A DNA stretch of 64,000 nt, taken from assembly GCA_021768085.1 (NCBI GenBank), contig JAETOJ010000006.1:61190-125189 (forward strand). Direction: 5' to 3'. Positions 55,347 to 63,993 of the stretch are shown in pieces (within the stretch, counting starts at the first letter, position 1; each line of letters starts with the position of its first letter). The position numbers and the translations under genes were made by a program. Below the pieces are notes generated by a model, which did not search any database, was not told the origin of the DNA, and saw only the letters and a list, made by a program, of their open reading frames with translations. This stretch comes from Bacillota bacterium. Its GTDB lineage: Bacteria; Bacillota; Clostridia; Oscillospirales; Oscillospiraceae.

Positions 55347-56114
55347 TTACACAATCCCCAACGGCTTCTGGGCCAGAACACAGTACCACTCGGCCTGTTC
55401 CGGATCCTGATTCACAAAGGCGGGGAAGGGGAACTGCTCCACCTCCTGATACCCCAGCTCTGCCAGTGCGTCCAGTAAGAGCTTCCGGGGTATGGGGTGA
55501 TAGCGCTCCTCAAAAATTTCCTTTTGAAAGATCCTGTTGTCCTGCTCAAAGGTGTATAGCAGGTTGAAGATGATGGAGCCGTCGGCAGGATAATCCCACA
55601 CCTGCATCAGGTTCACCCGAGTATCGCCGTCGAAGAACGGGTTATAGAGATAGAAACGCTGGCGTGTCTCCAAGATGGCGTCCCAGTTGCGGGTGTCGCA
55701 GTAGAGATATCCACCCGGCTTGACCAGGGCGTCCATCCGGGCCAACACGTCCCCCGCCTCTGCGTTGGGGACATAGGGGAGGGAGTTGCCCGTACTGGCC
55801 ACGCAGTCAAAGACCCGGCCCGCCCAGCAGGACAGATCCCGAAAGTCGCTTCGCTTCAACTCCACCGAGAGCCCCTGCCCGTCCGCCTTTTTGGCACAGT
55901 TTTCCAGCATGGCCCCGCTCAGATCGGAGCCGGACAGCTGTACCCCCAGCTCTGCCAGCGGCAGGGTGACGCTGCCTGAGCCGATGCTCACGTCCAGCAG
56001 AGAATGAATCCCTGTGTCCCGCAGGACGGTCTCCCAGTGCCGCTTATACCAGCCGTGGCGCTCCTCATTTTCAATCAGGTCGTAAATGTCCGCGCGGTCA
56101 TACAGGGACGGCAT
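55347..56114 (-). CDS. Class I SAM-dependent methyltransferase
   Basis: A 255-residue methyltransferase: SLYDRADIYDLIENEERHGW, motif I SLLDVSIGSGSVTLPLAELG, motif II GSDLSGAMLENC, then VASTGNSLPYVPNAEAGDVL. It resembles small-molecule methyltransferases with a C-terminal GNMT-like substrate domain (GDTRVNLMQVWDYPADGSII). Substrate unknown. AAGGAGG precedes the ATG. Follows rluD by 20 nt. Confidence 0.9.
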   Translation of the reverse strand: MPSLYDRADIYDLIENEERHGWYKRHWETVLRDTGIHSLLDVSIGSGSVTLPLAELGVQLSGSDLSGAMLENCAKKADGQGLSVELKRSDFRDLSCWAGRVFDCVASTGNSLPYVPNAEAGDVLARMDALVKPGGYLYCDTRNWDAILETRQRFYLYNPFFDGDTRVNLMQVWDYPADGSIIFNLLYTFEQDNRIFQKEIFEERYHPIPRKLLLDALAELGYQEVEQFPFPAFVNQDPEQAEWYCVLAQKPLGIV

Positions 56115-56134
56115 GGCGCTTCCTCCTTATGGTA

Positions 56135-57049
56135 CTATCGAAGTAGGCAACGGTTCAGCACCGCGGTGAACCAGTCCGGCAGGGGGGCCTCCACCGTTAG
56201 GCGCTCCCCGGTGGTGGGGTGGGTGAAGGTGAGCTGGGCGGCGTGGAGGCACTGGCCCGCCAGACCCGGGACGGGCTTTTTCACGCCGTACACCGTGTCC
56301 CCTAAAAGAGGATGGCCGATATGGGCCAAGTGAACACGGATCTGGTGGGTGCGGCCCGTCTCCAGGCGGCAAGTCAGGTGAGTGAGGCCGTTTTGGCTGT
56401 CCACCACCTGCCAGTGGGTGACCGCCTCCCGGCCATCGGGGGAGACGGCCATCCGCTTGCGGTCGGTCTTGTGGCGGGCGATGGGGGCGGTGACGGTGCC
56501 GCTGTCCTCTTTGAATCCGCCCACCGCCACGGCGTGGTACAGGCGGAACAGGGAGTGATCCTGCAATTGGGCCGCCAGGGACAGGTGGGCCCGGTCGTTT
56601 TTCGCGGCGATAATCAGGCCGGAGGTGTCCCGGTCGATCCGGTGGACGATGCCGGGGCGCAGCTCACCGTTGATGCCGGACAGGCTATTGCCGCAGTGGT
56701 ATAACAGGGCGTTGACCAGCGTGCCGTCCGGGTGGCCGGGGGCGGGGTGGACTACCATGCCCACCGGCTTGTTCACCACGATCACGTCGTCGTCCTCATA
56801 GGCAACGTTTAGGGGGATGTCCTGGGGGGTGAGATCGATGGGCTGGGGCTGGGGGGGCGTGAGGTAGACCGTGTCCCCGGGCTGGAGGCGGGCGTTCTTT
56901 TTCAGCGGCCTGCCGTCCAGCGTCACCCGGCCCTCCGCCAGCCAGCGCTGGGCCGCCGAGCGGGTCAGGCCGTCCAGCGCCGCGGAGATCACCGCGTCCG
57001 CCCGGCCGCCCGGTTCAGGGACCGTCAGGGGGAAGCTGGGCAGCGTCAT
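56135..57049 (-). CDS. RluA/RluD-family pseudouridine synthase
   Basis: 304 residues. An N-terminal S4 RNA-binding domain (SAAQRWLAEGRVTLDGRPLK) and the PSUS domain with the catalytic Asp in HRIDRDTSGLIIAAK, plus GRTHQIRVHLAHIGHPLLGD. RluD-type enzymes modify 23S rRNA helix 69. The start at 57049 lies 35 nt inside lspA, as in many Firmicutes where lspA-rluD are coupled; the longer frame upstream is a shadow of lspA. Confidence 0.93.
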   Translation of the reverse strand: MTLPSFPLTVPEPGGRADAVISAALDGLTRSAAQRWLAEGRVTLDGRPLKKNARLQPGDTVYLTPPQPQPIDLTPQDIPLNVAYEDDDVIVVNKPVGMVVHPAPGHPDGTLVNALLYHCGNSLSGINGELRPGIVHRIDRDTSGLIIAAKNDRAHLSLAAQLQDHSLFRLYHAVAVGGFKEDSGTVTAPIARHKTDRKRMAVSPDGREAVTHWQVVDSQNGLTHLTCRLETGRTHQIRVHLAHIGHPLLGDTVYGVKKPVPGLAGQCLHAAQLTFTHPTTGERLTVEAPLPDWFTAVLNRCLLR

Positions 57050-57515
57050 CGGCTCCGCCCTCCTTTTTCTCGTCCTTGCCCACGTAGAACCACACATACA
57101 GGAACAGCAGGGGCACGCCGATGGTGATGCAGCAGTCCGCCACGTTGAACACGGCGAAGTCCATGAATACGGTCTGGAACATATCGGTGACATAGCCCAG
57201 CAGCACCCGGTCGATGAGGTTGCCCATGCCCCCGGCTAAAACCAGGGCGGTGGCCCAGCGGCCCAGGGCGTTTCGGAAGAAGCCTTTGACGATGAGCCAG
57301 CACATCACCAGCACCACCACGGCCGAGATGAGGGTGAGCAGCCAGGTGTGCTGGCGCAGAAGGGAGAAGGCCGCGCCGGTGTTCTGGACGTAGGTGAGAT
57401 CCAGGAGATAGGGGAGGAAGGGGATGGAGGTGCCCAGGGGGATGTTGACGCGCACCAGATATTTCACAATTTGATCGAGGGCCACCAGGATGGCGGCGAG
57501 GATGGCGTAAAGCAT
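57015..57515 (-). CDS. lspA: Lipoprotein signal peptidase
   Basis: Aspartyl membrane protease that removes the signal peptide of prolipoproteins. 166 residues, four membrane helices; the catalytic Asp pair is in GGMGNLIDRVLLGYVTD and FNVADCCITIG. N-terminus MLYAILAAILVALDQIVKYL with the conserved Asp/Gln is normal. AAAGG precedes the ATG. Confidence 0.96.
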   Translation of the reverse strand: MLYAILAAILVALDQIVKYLVRVNIPLGTSIPFLPYLLDLTYVQNTGAAFSLLRQHTWLLTLISAVVVLVMCWLIVKGFFRNALGRWATALVLAGGMGNLIDRVLLGYVTDMFQTVFMDFAVFNVADCCITIGVPLLFLYVWFYVGKDEKKEGGADDAAQLPPDGP

Positions 57516-57539
57516 GGGATCAGCCTTTCTTCCTGGGCA

Positions 57540-58049
57540 TTACAGCCCGAATTCTTTTGCGTACCGTACGGGGCCGGAGACCGGCCTGGCGCTGTCCAGC
57601 AGCCTGGCCGCCATATAGTGCTCCGGGGGAAAGCCCGCCGGCGCTTCGATGCCAAACTGGGCCGCAGGGACATAGCCCGCCCGGGGATAGTAAGTGCTGC
57701 TTCCCAGCACCAGGGAGTAGGGATAGCCCAGCTCCGCGGCGATCTCGTGTCCTCTGGCGATGAGGGCGGTTCCAACGCCCTGGCGCTGGTACTTGGGCTT
57801 CACGGACAGCGGCGCCAGAGCCAGCACCTCGGTGCCGCCCACGGCGGCTTTGGTAAAGAGAATGTGCCCGGCCAATTCGCCGTTGAGTTCTGCCACCAGA
57901 GACAATTCGGGGAGAAACGCCTGACTGTCCCGCAAGGCGGCGACTAAATCTTGTTCGGTTCCGTCCGCGTGTTCTGCGGAGGCGAAGGCCTCCGCCACCA
58001 GATGGCAGACCGCCTCGCGATCCGCCGGCTGTTCCTGCCGGATCAACAT
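57540..58049 (-). CDS. GNAT family N-acetyltransferase (YhbS-like)
   Basis: A 169-residue acetyltransferase: MLIRQEQPADREAVCHLVAE, LAGHILFTKAAV, the acetyl-CoA loop VKPKYQRQGVGTALIARG and GSSTYYPRAGYVPA, matching the YhbS group. Substrate unknown. It lies 24 nt upstream of lspA in the same direction and is separated from the nfn operon by a strong terminator. Confidence 0.9.
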   Translation of the reverse strand: MLIRQEQPADREAVCHLVAEAFASAEHADGTEQDLVAALRDSQAFLPELSLVAELNGELAGHILFTKAAVGGTEVLALAPLSVKPKYQRQGVGTALIARGHEIAAELGYPYSLVLGSSTYYPRAGYVPAAQFGIEAPAGFPPEHYMAARLLDSARPVSGPVRYAKEFGL

Positions 58050-58073
58050 GGGAGTTCCTCCGTGGATTCAAAA

Positions 58074-58105
58074 ATAACTGCCGGGGCGGAAACCCCGGCA
58101 GTTAT
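58074..58105 (-). terminator. Intrinsic terminator of the nfnAB operon
   Basis: ATAACTGCCGGGG and its complement form a 13-bp stem with a 6-nt loop; on the minus strand it is followed by TTTTG. Confidence 0.85.
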
Positions 58106-58121
58106 TATAACACAGCTTTTC

Positions 58122-59531
58122 TTATTTGGAAAGGGCCTCGTCGATGGCCTGGGCCGCCGTCTTGCCCGCGCCCATGGCCAGGATCACCGTGGCCGCCCCC
58201 GTCACCGCGTCGCCGCCGGCGTACACGTTCTCCCGGCTGGTGAGGCCGTGCTCGTCGGCAATGATGCCGCCCCACTTCTCGGTGTCCAGCCCCTTGGTGG
58301 TGGACTTGATCAACGGGTTGGGGCTGGTGCCCAGGGCCATGATCACGCAGTCCAGCGCGATCTCAAACTCGCTGCCGGCTTTCACGATGGGACGGCGGCG
58401 ACCTGACGCGTCCGGCTCGCCCAGCTCCATCTCCACGCAGCGGATGCCGGACACGGAGCCGTTCCTGGGATCCCGGGGGTCGTCCGGGTTGTGGTAGCCC
58501 AGAATCTCGGTGGGGTTGGTGAGGGTCTTGAAGATGATGCCCTCCTCCTTGGCGTGCTCCACCTCCTCCGCCCGGGCGGGGAGCTCCTTCTCGCTGCGGC
58601 GGTAGACGATGTATACCTCGGCCCCCAGACGGCGGGCACACCGGGCCGCGTCCATGGCCACGTTGCCGCCGCCCACGACAGCCACCTTTGTGCTGTGCTG
58701 GATGGGGGTGTCCGCGCCATCCTTGTACGCCTTCATCAGGTTGATCCGGGTGAGGAACTCGTTGGCAGAGTAGACCCCCTTCAGGTTCTCGCCGGGTATG
58801 TTCATGAACTTGGGCAAGCCAGCGCCGGAGCCGATAAACACCGCCTCAAAGCCCAGCTCCTCCTTCAGCTCGTCGATGGTGATGCAGCGGCCGATGACCA
58901 TGTTCGTCTCAATCTTCACGCCCAGCTCCTTCAGAGTGTCTACCTCCTTCTGGACGATGGACTTGGGCAGCCGGAACTCGGGGATGCCGTACACCAGCAC
59001 GCCGCCGGCCAGGTGGAGGGCCTCGAACACCGTCACGTCATAGCCTTTCTTGGCCAGATCGCCGGCGCAGGTCAGCCCCGCCGGGCCAGAGCCGATGACC
59101 GCCACCTTGTGCCCGTTGGGGGCAGGGGGGACGGCCTTCTCTGTGGCGTTGGCGTTGTGCCAGTCGGCCACGAACCGCTCCAGCCGGCCGATGCCTACCG
59201 GCTCATTCTTGATGCCCCGGATGCACTTGGCCTCGCACTGACTCTCCTGGGGACACACCCGGCCGCACACGGCGGGCAGGGCGCTATCCTTGGCAATGAT
59301 CTGGTAGGCGGCCTCAAAGTCGCCCTCCGCCACCTTGGCGATGAACTCGGGTATGTGGATTTTCACCGGGCAGCCGGACACACAGGGCATATTCTTGCAG
59401 TTGAGGCACCGCTGGGCCTCGTCCATAGCCTGCTCCTTGGTGTAGCCCAGGGCTACCTCGTTGAAGTTGGTGGCCCGCACCTGGGGATCCTGGTGAGGCA
59501 TGGGGTTCTTATCCGGTCTCATGTTGGGCAT
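58122..59531 (-). CDS. nfnB: NADPH-dependent oxidoreductase NfnB / GltA-type large subunit
   Basis: 469 residues. The N-terminal domain carries two [4Fe-4S]-type cysteine sets (CLNCKNMPCVSGCPV; CGRVCPQESQCEAKC). Two Rossmann folds follow: VAVIGSGPAGLTCAGDLAKK for FAD and VAVVGGGNVAMDAARCARRL for NADPH; the C-terminal FAD site is VYAGGDAVTGAATV. Alone such proteins are annotated glutamate synthase small subunit, but the adjacent upstream gene encodes the NfnA-type partner. Together they form an NADH-dependent ferredoxin:NADP oxidoreductase that bifurcates electrons. ATG 59531 has AGGAGG 9 nt upstream. Confidence 0.9.
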   Translation of the reverse strand: MPNMRPDKNPMPHQDPQVRATNFNEVALGYTKEQAMDEAQRCLNCKNMPCVSGCPVKIHIPEFIAKVAEGDFEAAYQIIAKDSALPAVCGRVCPQESQCEAKCIRGIKNEPVGIGRLERFVADWHNANATEKAVPPAPNGHKVAVIGSGPAGLTCAGDLAKKGYDVTVFEALHLAGGVLVYGIPEFRLPKSIVQKEVDTLKELGVKIETNMVIGRCITIDELKEELGFEAVFIGSGAGLPKFMNIPGENLKGVYSANEFLTRINLMKAYKDGADTPIQHSTKVAVVGGGNVAMDAARCARRLGAEVYIVYRRSEKELPARAEEVEHAKEEGIIFKTLTNPTEILGYHNPDDPRDPRNGSVSGIRCVEMELGEPDASGRRRPIVKAGSEFEIALDCVIMALGTSPNPLIKSTTKGLDTEKWGGIIADEHGLTSRENVYAGGDAVTGAATVILAMGAGKTAAQAIDEALSK

Positions 59532-59532
59532 T

Positions 59533-60375
59533 TTACTGTACCTCCTGCTTGAACAGATTGCAGGCTTCCTCATAGGCGTGCCGCTCAAAGTCCTTATACA
59601 TGGCGCCCCGGGCCATGGCCTCGTCAAAGTCCACCTTGTGGCCGTCGAACTCAGGGCCGTCCACACAGGCAAATTTCGTCTCCCCGCCCACGGTCAGGCG
59701 GCAGCCGCCGCACATTCCGGTGCCGTCGATCATAATGGGGTTCATGGAAACCACTGTGGGGATGTTGTACTCCTTCGTCAGCTGGCAGACGAACTTCATC
59801 ATGATCACCGGGCCGATGGCGATGACCCGGTCGTATTGCGCCCCTGCCTCGATCTGCTCCCGGAGCAGGTCGGTGACCAGGGCCTTTTTGCCGTAGGAGC
59901 CGTCGTCGGTGCCGATGATGAGCTGGGTGGAGGCGGCCTTGAACTCGTCCTCCAGAATCACCAGATCCTTGTTGCGGAAGCCCACGATGAGATCCACGTG
60001 GCAGCCCACGTCATGGAGCTTTTTCGCCACCGGATAGGCGATGGCGGTGCCCACGCCGCCGCCCACCACGGCCACCCGCTTCAGGCCCTCCGTCTCGGTG
60101 GCCCGGCCCAGGGGGCCCACGAAATCCTGGAGGTACTCTCCCTCCTCCTTATGATTCAGCTTCTCGGTGGTGCCGCCCACGATCTGGAAGATGATGGTGA
60201 CGGTGCCCGCCTCCCGGTCGAAGGCGGCGATGGTCAGGGGGATGCGCTCCCCGTTCTCGTCCACCCGGAGGATGATGAATTGCCCCGGCTCCGCCTTGCG
60301 GGCTACGGCAGGGGCCTCCACCTCCATGAGGGTGACGGTGGGGTTGAGCACCCGCTTTTTCACAATGCGATACAT
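59533..60375 (-). CDS. nfnA: NfnA-type FAD/NAD-binding, [2Fe-2S] subunit
   Basis: 280 residues of the ferredoxin-NADP reductase/dihydroorotate dehydrogenase electron-transfer family. FAD-binding barrel (MYRIVKKRVLNPTVTLMEVE; GQFIILRVDENGERIPLTIA), NAD fold (VAVVGGGVGTAIAYPVAKKL), and a C-terminal cluster loop (DGTGMCGGCRLTV...FACVDGPEFDG). It ends 1 nt before the nfnB start region and both are one operon closed by the terminator at 58074. The alternative name, sulfide dehydrogenase subunit SudB, refers to the same type of complex. Confidence 0.9.
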   Translation of the reverse strand: MYRIVKKRVLNPTVTLMEVEAPAVARKAEPGQFIILRVDENGERIPLTIAAFDREAGTVTIIFQIVGGTTEKLNHKEEGEYLQDFVGPLGRATETEGLKRVAVVGGGVGTAIAYPVAKKLHDVGCHVDLIVGFRNKDLVILEDEFKAASTQLIIGTDDGSYGKKALVTDLLREQIEAGAQYDRVIAIGPVIMMKFVCQLTKEYNIPTVVSMNPIMIDGTGMCGGCRLTVGGETKFACVDGPEFDGHKVDFDEAMARGAMYKDFERHAYEEACNLFKQEVQ

Positions 60376-60508
60376 AAGCGTCTCCTCTTTTCCACATAGT
60401 TCAACAAGAGCGTTGCCCTCTAAAAACAGTGTACCATAGATGGGGCGGGACAGTCAAATTTTTTTGGAGGATTTCCATGCAAATTGTGCGAAAATTCACT
60501 CAAATTTT

Positions 60509-60538
60509 GCATAGCAGCCATGCGAGCGCGGCATACTG
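60509..60538 (+). promoter_or_regulatory. Sigma-G-like forespore promoter of the ger operon
   Basis: GCATA (60509-60513), 18-nt spacer, CATACTG (60532-60538), close to the sigma-G consensus recalled for Bacillus (GHATR-N18-CATxHTA) and also compatible with sigma-F. AAAGGAGG and the ATG follow within 25 nt. Confidence 0.65.
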
Positions 60539-60558
60539 GTTTTAAAAGGAGGAGCCGC

Positions 60559-62079
60559 ATGGGGATTTTTGGAACAAAAAAGGAGACACCGCCCCCCCAC
60601 CCACGGCGGGAGCCCCGGTACAATGTACCGCTGACGGCGGACGGGGTGGCGGGGGTGTTTGAGGGCTGCGCCGATTTCAACCGCCGGACGCTGTACCTGA
60701 ACAACGACCCGGCCAGACAGGTGGAGATGCTGTTCATTGCGGGACAGGTGCGCAATGAGCGGGCCTGCGACTACGTGCTGCGGCCCCTCACCCAGAACCA
60801 GGCCCTGCGGGAAGCGCCGGACATGGATGCCGCCTTCGACCTGATGCTCAAGGGCGGGCTGTACTCCCTGGTGGTACAGAGCCGGGATACCGCCGATCAG
60901 GTGATCTTCGACCTGATTGACGGCTCGGTGGCCCTGTTCTTCCCGGAAAAGGAACAGGTGCTCACCCTGTCGGCGGGGACGGAGGAGAAGCGATCCGTCT
61001 CCGACCCGGAGAACGAGCCCGATGTGAAGGGGGCCAGGGACTCCTTCGTGGAGAGCCTGCGCACCAATACGTCGCTGGTGCGGCGGCGGTTCCGGGCTCC
61101 GGAGCTGCGCGTACACGAGCAGATCGTGGGGCGGCAGTCCGTCACGCCGGTGGACGTGCTCTATGTGGAGGGCATCGCGGATCCGGATCTGGCGCAGCAG
61201 GTGAAGGCCAAGGTGGGGCAGATCGACATCGACGCCCTGCTCATGACGGGGAACCTGGAGCAGTACGTGACGGACGAGAGCCGGACGGCCTTCCCGCTGA
61301 CGGCCTACACCGAGCGGCCCGACCGGTTCTGCGCGGGGCTGGCGGAGGGGCGGGTGGGGGTGATTGTGGACGGCATCCCTATGGGCTGGCTGTTCCCTGC
61401 CACCCTGGACAGCTTCTTCCGCACCGGGCAGGACCGGAGCACCAGCTGGGCGGTGGCGGGGGCGCTGTCTGTGCTGCGCTATGTGTGTATGCTCATCACT
61501 CTGTTCCTGCCGGGGCTGTACGCGGCGGCGGTGCTGTTCTACCCCCAGCTCATCCCGGTAAAGCTGTCCCTGTCCATCATCGCTGCCAAAGCCAGCGTTC
61601 CCTTTTCTACCCTCACCGAGGTGCTGGTGATGCTGCTGGCCTTTGAGGTCTTGCAGGAGGCGGGGCTGCGCCTGCCCTCCTCCATCGGGCAGACGGTGTC
61701 CATTCTGGGCGGGCTGGTGGTGGGCTCGGCGGCGGTGGAGGCCAAGCTGGTGTCCCCGGCGGTGCTGGTGGTGGTGGCCATCGCCGGCATCGCCGGGTAT
61801 ACCGCCCCCAGCCAGGACTTTGCCGGGGCCTTGCGGCTGTGGCGGTTCGGGCTGACGCTGGCGGGGGGGCTGCTGGGGCTGAAGGGGCTGGTGCTGGGCG
61901 GGCTGGCGCTGGTGTACCGGCTGGCCAAGCTGGAGACCTTCGGCATCGCCTATCTGACACCCTTTGCCTCCAACGCGGGGCGGCAGAAGGAGGGGCACAC
62001 GGTGCTGCGGGAGCCGCTGCCGGAGGTGAAAACCCGGCCAGACTACTTGAACACGGAGAACAGGAGGAACCAGGGATGA
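60559..62079 (+). CDS. GerA-family spore germination protein (GerAA/SpoVAF type)
   Basis: 506 residues. The soluble N-terminal half has NDPARQVEMLFIAGQ and SVTPVDVLYVEGIADPDLAQ; the membrane half has about five helices (LRYVCMLITLFLPGLYAAAV, PFSTLTEVLVMLLAFEVLQE, LPSSIGQTVSILGGLVVGSA). RRRFRAPELRVHEQIVGRQS is the conserved GerAA loop. It sits in the inner spore membrane and takes part in germinant sensing or ion release. ATG 60559 has AAAGGAGG upstream. Overlaps the next gene by 4 nt. Confidence 0.92.
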   Translation: MGIFGTKKETPPPHPRREPRYNVPLTADGVAGVFEGCADFNRRTLYLNNDPARQVEMLFIAGQVRNERACDYVLRPLTQNQALREAPDMDAAFDLMLKGGLYSLVVQSRDTADQVIFDLIDGSVALFFPEKEQVLTLSAGTEEKRSVSDPENEPDVKGARDSFVESLRTNTSLVRRRFRAPELRVHEQIVGRQSVTPVDVLYVEGIADPDLAQQVKAKVGQIDIDALLMTGNLEQYVTDESRTAFPLTAYTERPDRFCAGLAEGRVGVIVDGIPMGWLFPATLDSFFRTGQDRSTSWAVAGALSVLRYVCMLITLFLPGLYAAAVLFYPQLIPVKLSLSIIAAKASVPFSTLTEVLVMLLAFEVLQEAGLRLPSSIGQTVSILGGLVVGSAAVEAKLVSPAVLVVVAIAGIAGYTAPSQDFAGALRLWRFGLTLAGGLLGLKGLVLGGLALVYRLAKLETFGIAYLTPFASNAGRQKEGHTVLREPLPEVKTRPDYLNTENRRNQG

Positions 62080-62639
62080 GGAAACTGCTGCTGGTGGGCG
62101 TTGGGCTGGCGGTGCTGCTGGCGGGGGGGCGCTCCGCCCCCAGGGAGCCGGAGGGGCTGGCCCTGGTGCGGGCCCTGGGCGTGGACGGGCGGGGGCCGGT
62201 GATGCTGACGGCGGTGTGCGGCGGGGAGGATCAGGACAACCCCAGCCGGGGGGCCTGTGCCGGGGCGGACTTCGCCGGGGCGCTGGAGCGGCTGCCCTGG
62301 TCGGGGCGGTCGGAGCTGTCCCTCACCAGCGTCTCTTATCTCATTGTAGGGCGGGACGTGGAGCTGGAAAATGTGCTGCTCACCGCCCTGCGGAACGAGG
62401 AGCTGGGGGCGGCCTGCACCGTCTGGCTGGCGGAGGAGGGGGCGGCTGCCCTGCTAAAGGACTGCGCCGATCCCGCCTCCGCCCTGGAGCTGCTGGAGCG
62501 GCAGGGGATGGAGGCCCCCACGGTGGTGGAGGCGCTGGCGGAGCTCTGCCGGGGGGAGGAGCTGTGCTTGCCCCTGATCACTGGGGGGGAGGACGGGCCC
62601 TGGCTGCTGGACTGGGAGGAATGGAGGGGGACGGCATGA
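62076..62639 (+). CDS. GerAC-like protein, short, lipobox lost
   Basis: 187 residues, about half the size of GerAC lipoproteins. It has the signal sequence (MRKLLLVGVGLAVLLAGGRS) and the GerAC-type start of the mature part (PEGLALVRALGVDGRGPVML, then SLTSVSYLIVGRDV), equivalent to the N-terminal domain only. The usual L-x-G-C lipobox is replaced by LLAGG, so lipid attachment is not expected. It overlaps both neighbours by 4 nt (ATGA), so the gene is clearly in use. Confidence 0.78.
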   Translation: MRKLLLVGVGLAVLLAGGRSAPREPEGLALVRALGVDGRGPVMLTAVCGGEDQDNPSRGACAGADFAGALERLPWSGRSELSLTSVSYLIVGRDVELENVLLTALRNEELGAACTVWLAEEGAAALLKDCADPASALELLERQGMEAPTVVEALAELCRGEELCLPLITGGEDGPWLLDWEEWRGTA

Positions 62640-63565
62640 ACAGCGAGCAGCTGTCCCCCCGGCAGCTGTCGGTGGCGGTGATGACTGGGGGGATGTCCGC
62701 GGCGGCGGCCGCCGCGGGGCGGGCGGACTGGCGGTGGCTGCTGGCCTGGGTTCCCGCCGGGGTGCTGCTGGGGTGGTTGCTGATGCGGCGGGTGGGGCGC
62801 AGACCCCTGCACCCGGCGCTGCGGGTTTTGTACGGCGCCTGGGGCGCGGTGTTGCTGTCGGACGTGCTGGCCCGGTCGGCGGGACGACTCCAGGCGGCGG
62901 GGGGCGTCCGGGGGAGCGGGGTGTGGCTGCTGATCCTGCTGGCCCTGCCCCTGCTGTGGATGGGCTGGGGGAAGGGGGCCGCTTTCTTCCGGACGGTAGA
63001 GATCCTATGGCTGGCGGCGGGGGTGACGGCGGCGGCAGTGCTGCTGCTGGGCCTGCCCCGTGTGCACTGGGCGTGGGTGCTGGAGCCGGCGGGGGGCTGG
63101 ACTGAGTCGCTGGCGGCGGGGGGCGTTACCCTGTCCACCGGGCTGTTCGCATTGCCATTTCTATATAAGGTAGAGGAGGAGCCGGGAGGCGTGCACCGGG
63201 GGCTGCTCTGGCTGGGGGGGCTGGGGCTGCTGGCGGCGGCGCTGGCGCTGCTGACGGCGGGGCTGCTGAGCCCCCGGGTGGCGGCGGCGCTGGCGGAGGG
63301 GCCGTTCTTTGCCGCGGCGGGCCTGCTGGGGGACAGCGCCCGGTTGGAGGGGTTGATCTCGGCGCTGTGGCTGCTGCCCGATCTGACACTGGCGGGGCTG
63401 CTGTCCCGGAGCTGGGGGGAGGGACCCTGGCCCGCGGTGGCGGTGGCGGTGGGACTGGGACTGGCGCTGGCGGGGGTTCCGGGGCTGCTGACGGCGGAGA
63501 CGCTGTGCCTGGTCGGCCTGGTGCTGACAGCACTGACGCTGATCCTGCCGCCGGGCCGGAGCTGA
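62636..63565 (+). CDS. GerAB-like spore germination membrane protein
   Basis: 309 residues with about ten membrane helices: LSPRQLSVAVMTGGMSAAAA start, WRWLLAWVPAGVLLGWLLM, FFRTVEILWLAAGVTAAAVL and LISALWLLPDLTLAGLLS. The FFRxxEILW segment and position after gerA/gerC fit the APC-type GerAB permease family, though it is divergent and shorter than usual (~360). The start at 62636 overlaps the gerC stop. The longer open frame upstream is a shadow of the gerC-like gene. Last gene before the rRNA promoters. Confidence 0.8.
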   Translation: MNSEQLSPRQLSVAVMTGGMSAAAAAAGRADWRWLLAWVPAGVLLGWLLMRRVGRRPLHPALRVLYGAWGAVLLSDVLARSAGRLQAAGGVRGSGVWLLILLALPLLWMGWGKGAAFFRTVEILWLAAGVTAAAVLLLGLPRVHWAWVLEPAGGWTESLAAGGVTLSTGLFALPFLYKVEEEPGGVHRGLLWLGGLGLLAAALALLTAGLLSPRVAAALAEGPFFAAAGLLGDSARLEGLISALWLLPDLTLAGLLSRSWGEGPWPAVAVAVGLGLALAGVPGLLTAETLCLVGLVLTALTLILPPGRS

Positions 63566-63709
63566 AGGAGCGGGGCGGGGGCACAGCCCGGGGCCGGCCC
63601 CGCCCTCCCTTCGGTGTACTGAAAATAGTGGTTTGGAGGCGGGAAAGGGACAATATTTTGTGGTCGAAAAAAATCTTGTAAAAAGGCGGGAAAAATACGA
63701 AAAAAGGTG

Positions 63710-63738
63710 TTGACAAAGGGCCTCCGGTCTGGTATAGT
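63710..63738 (+). promoter_or_regulatory. rRNA promoter P1
   Basis: TTGACA (63710-63715), 17-nt spacer, TATAGT (63733-63738), preceded by an A-rich tract (63665-63708) like an UP element. Confidence 0.85.
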
Positions 63739-63812
63739 AGCAAAGCGTTCGGCAGGAGAGCGGGAAGCTCCCGGGAAGCAAAAAATAATTTGCGAAACGG
63801 TGAAAAAAACGC

Positions 63813-63841
63813 TTGACAAACCTGCGGCGGCGTGTTAAACT
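63813..63841 (+). promoter_or_regulatory. rRNA promoter P2
   Basis: TTGACA (63813-63818), 17-nt spacer, TAAACT (63836-63841), 103 bp after P1 and preceded by an A-rich tract. Confidence 0.85.
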
Positions 63842-63847
63842 ATCAGA

Positions 63848-63993
63848 GTTCCGCATGATGGAGACAGCTTGAACGTCAGTGGGACGAAGGTTTGTACCTT
63901 GTAAATTAAACAACGAAGAAACGAGAAAGCACCAGAAGGACTTGAGTCCTTCGGAGCGCTGGAAACAGCGTGAAGAAGGGTCTCATCAATTCT
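63848..63993 (+). other. 16S rRNA precursor leader
   Basis: The ~150-nt leader after P2 has no ORF and holds the hairpin AAGGACT/AGTCCTT. The stretch TTGTAAATTAAACAACGAAGA is typical of clostridial rRNA leaders. Confidence 0.75.

Noticed and set aside
58122..59531. Glutamate synthase small subunit
   Set aside because: No large GltB-type subunit is present, and the adjacent NfnA-type gene makes an NfnAB complex more likely.
62216..62635. N-terminal extension of the gerB-like frame
   Set aside because: Gly/Ala/Arg-rich shadow of the gerC-like gene; ATG 62636 overlaps the upstream stop in the usual ATGA manner.
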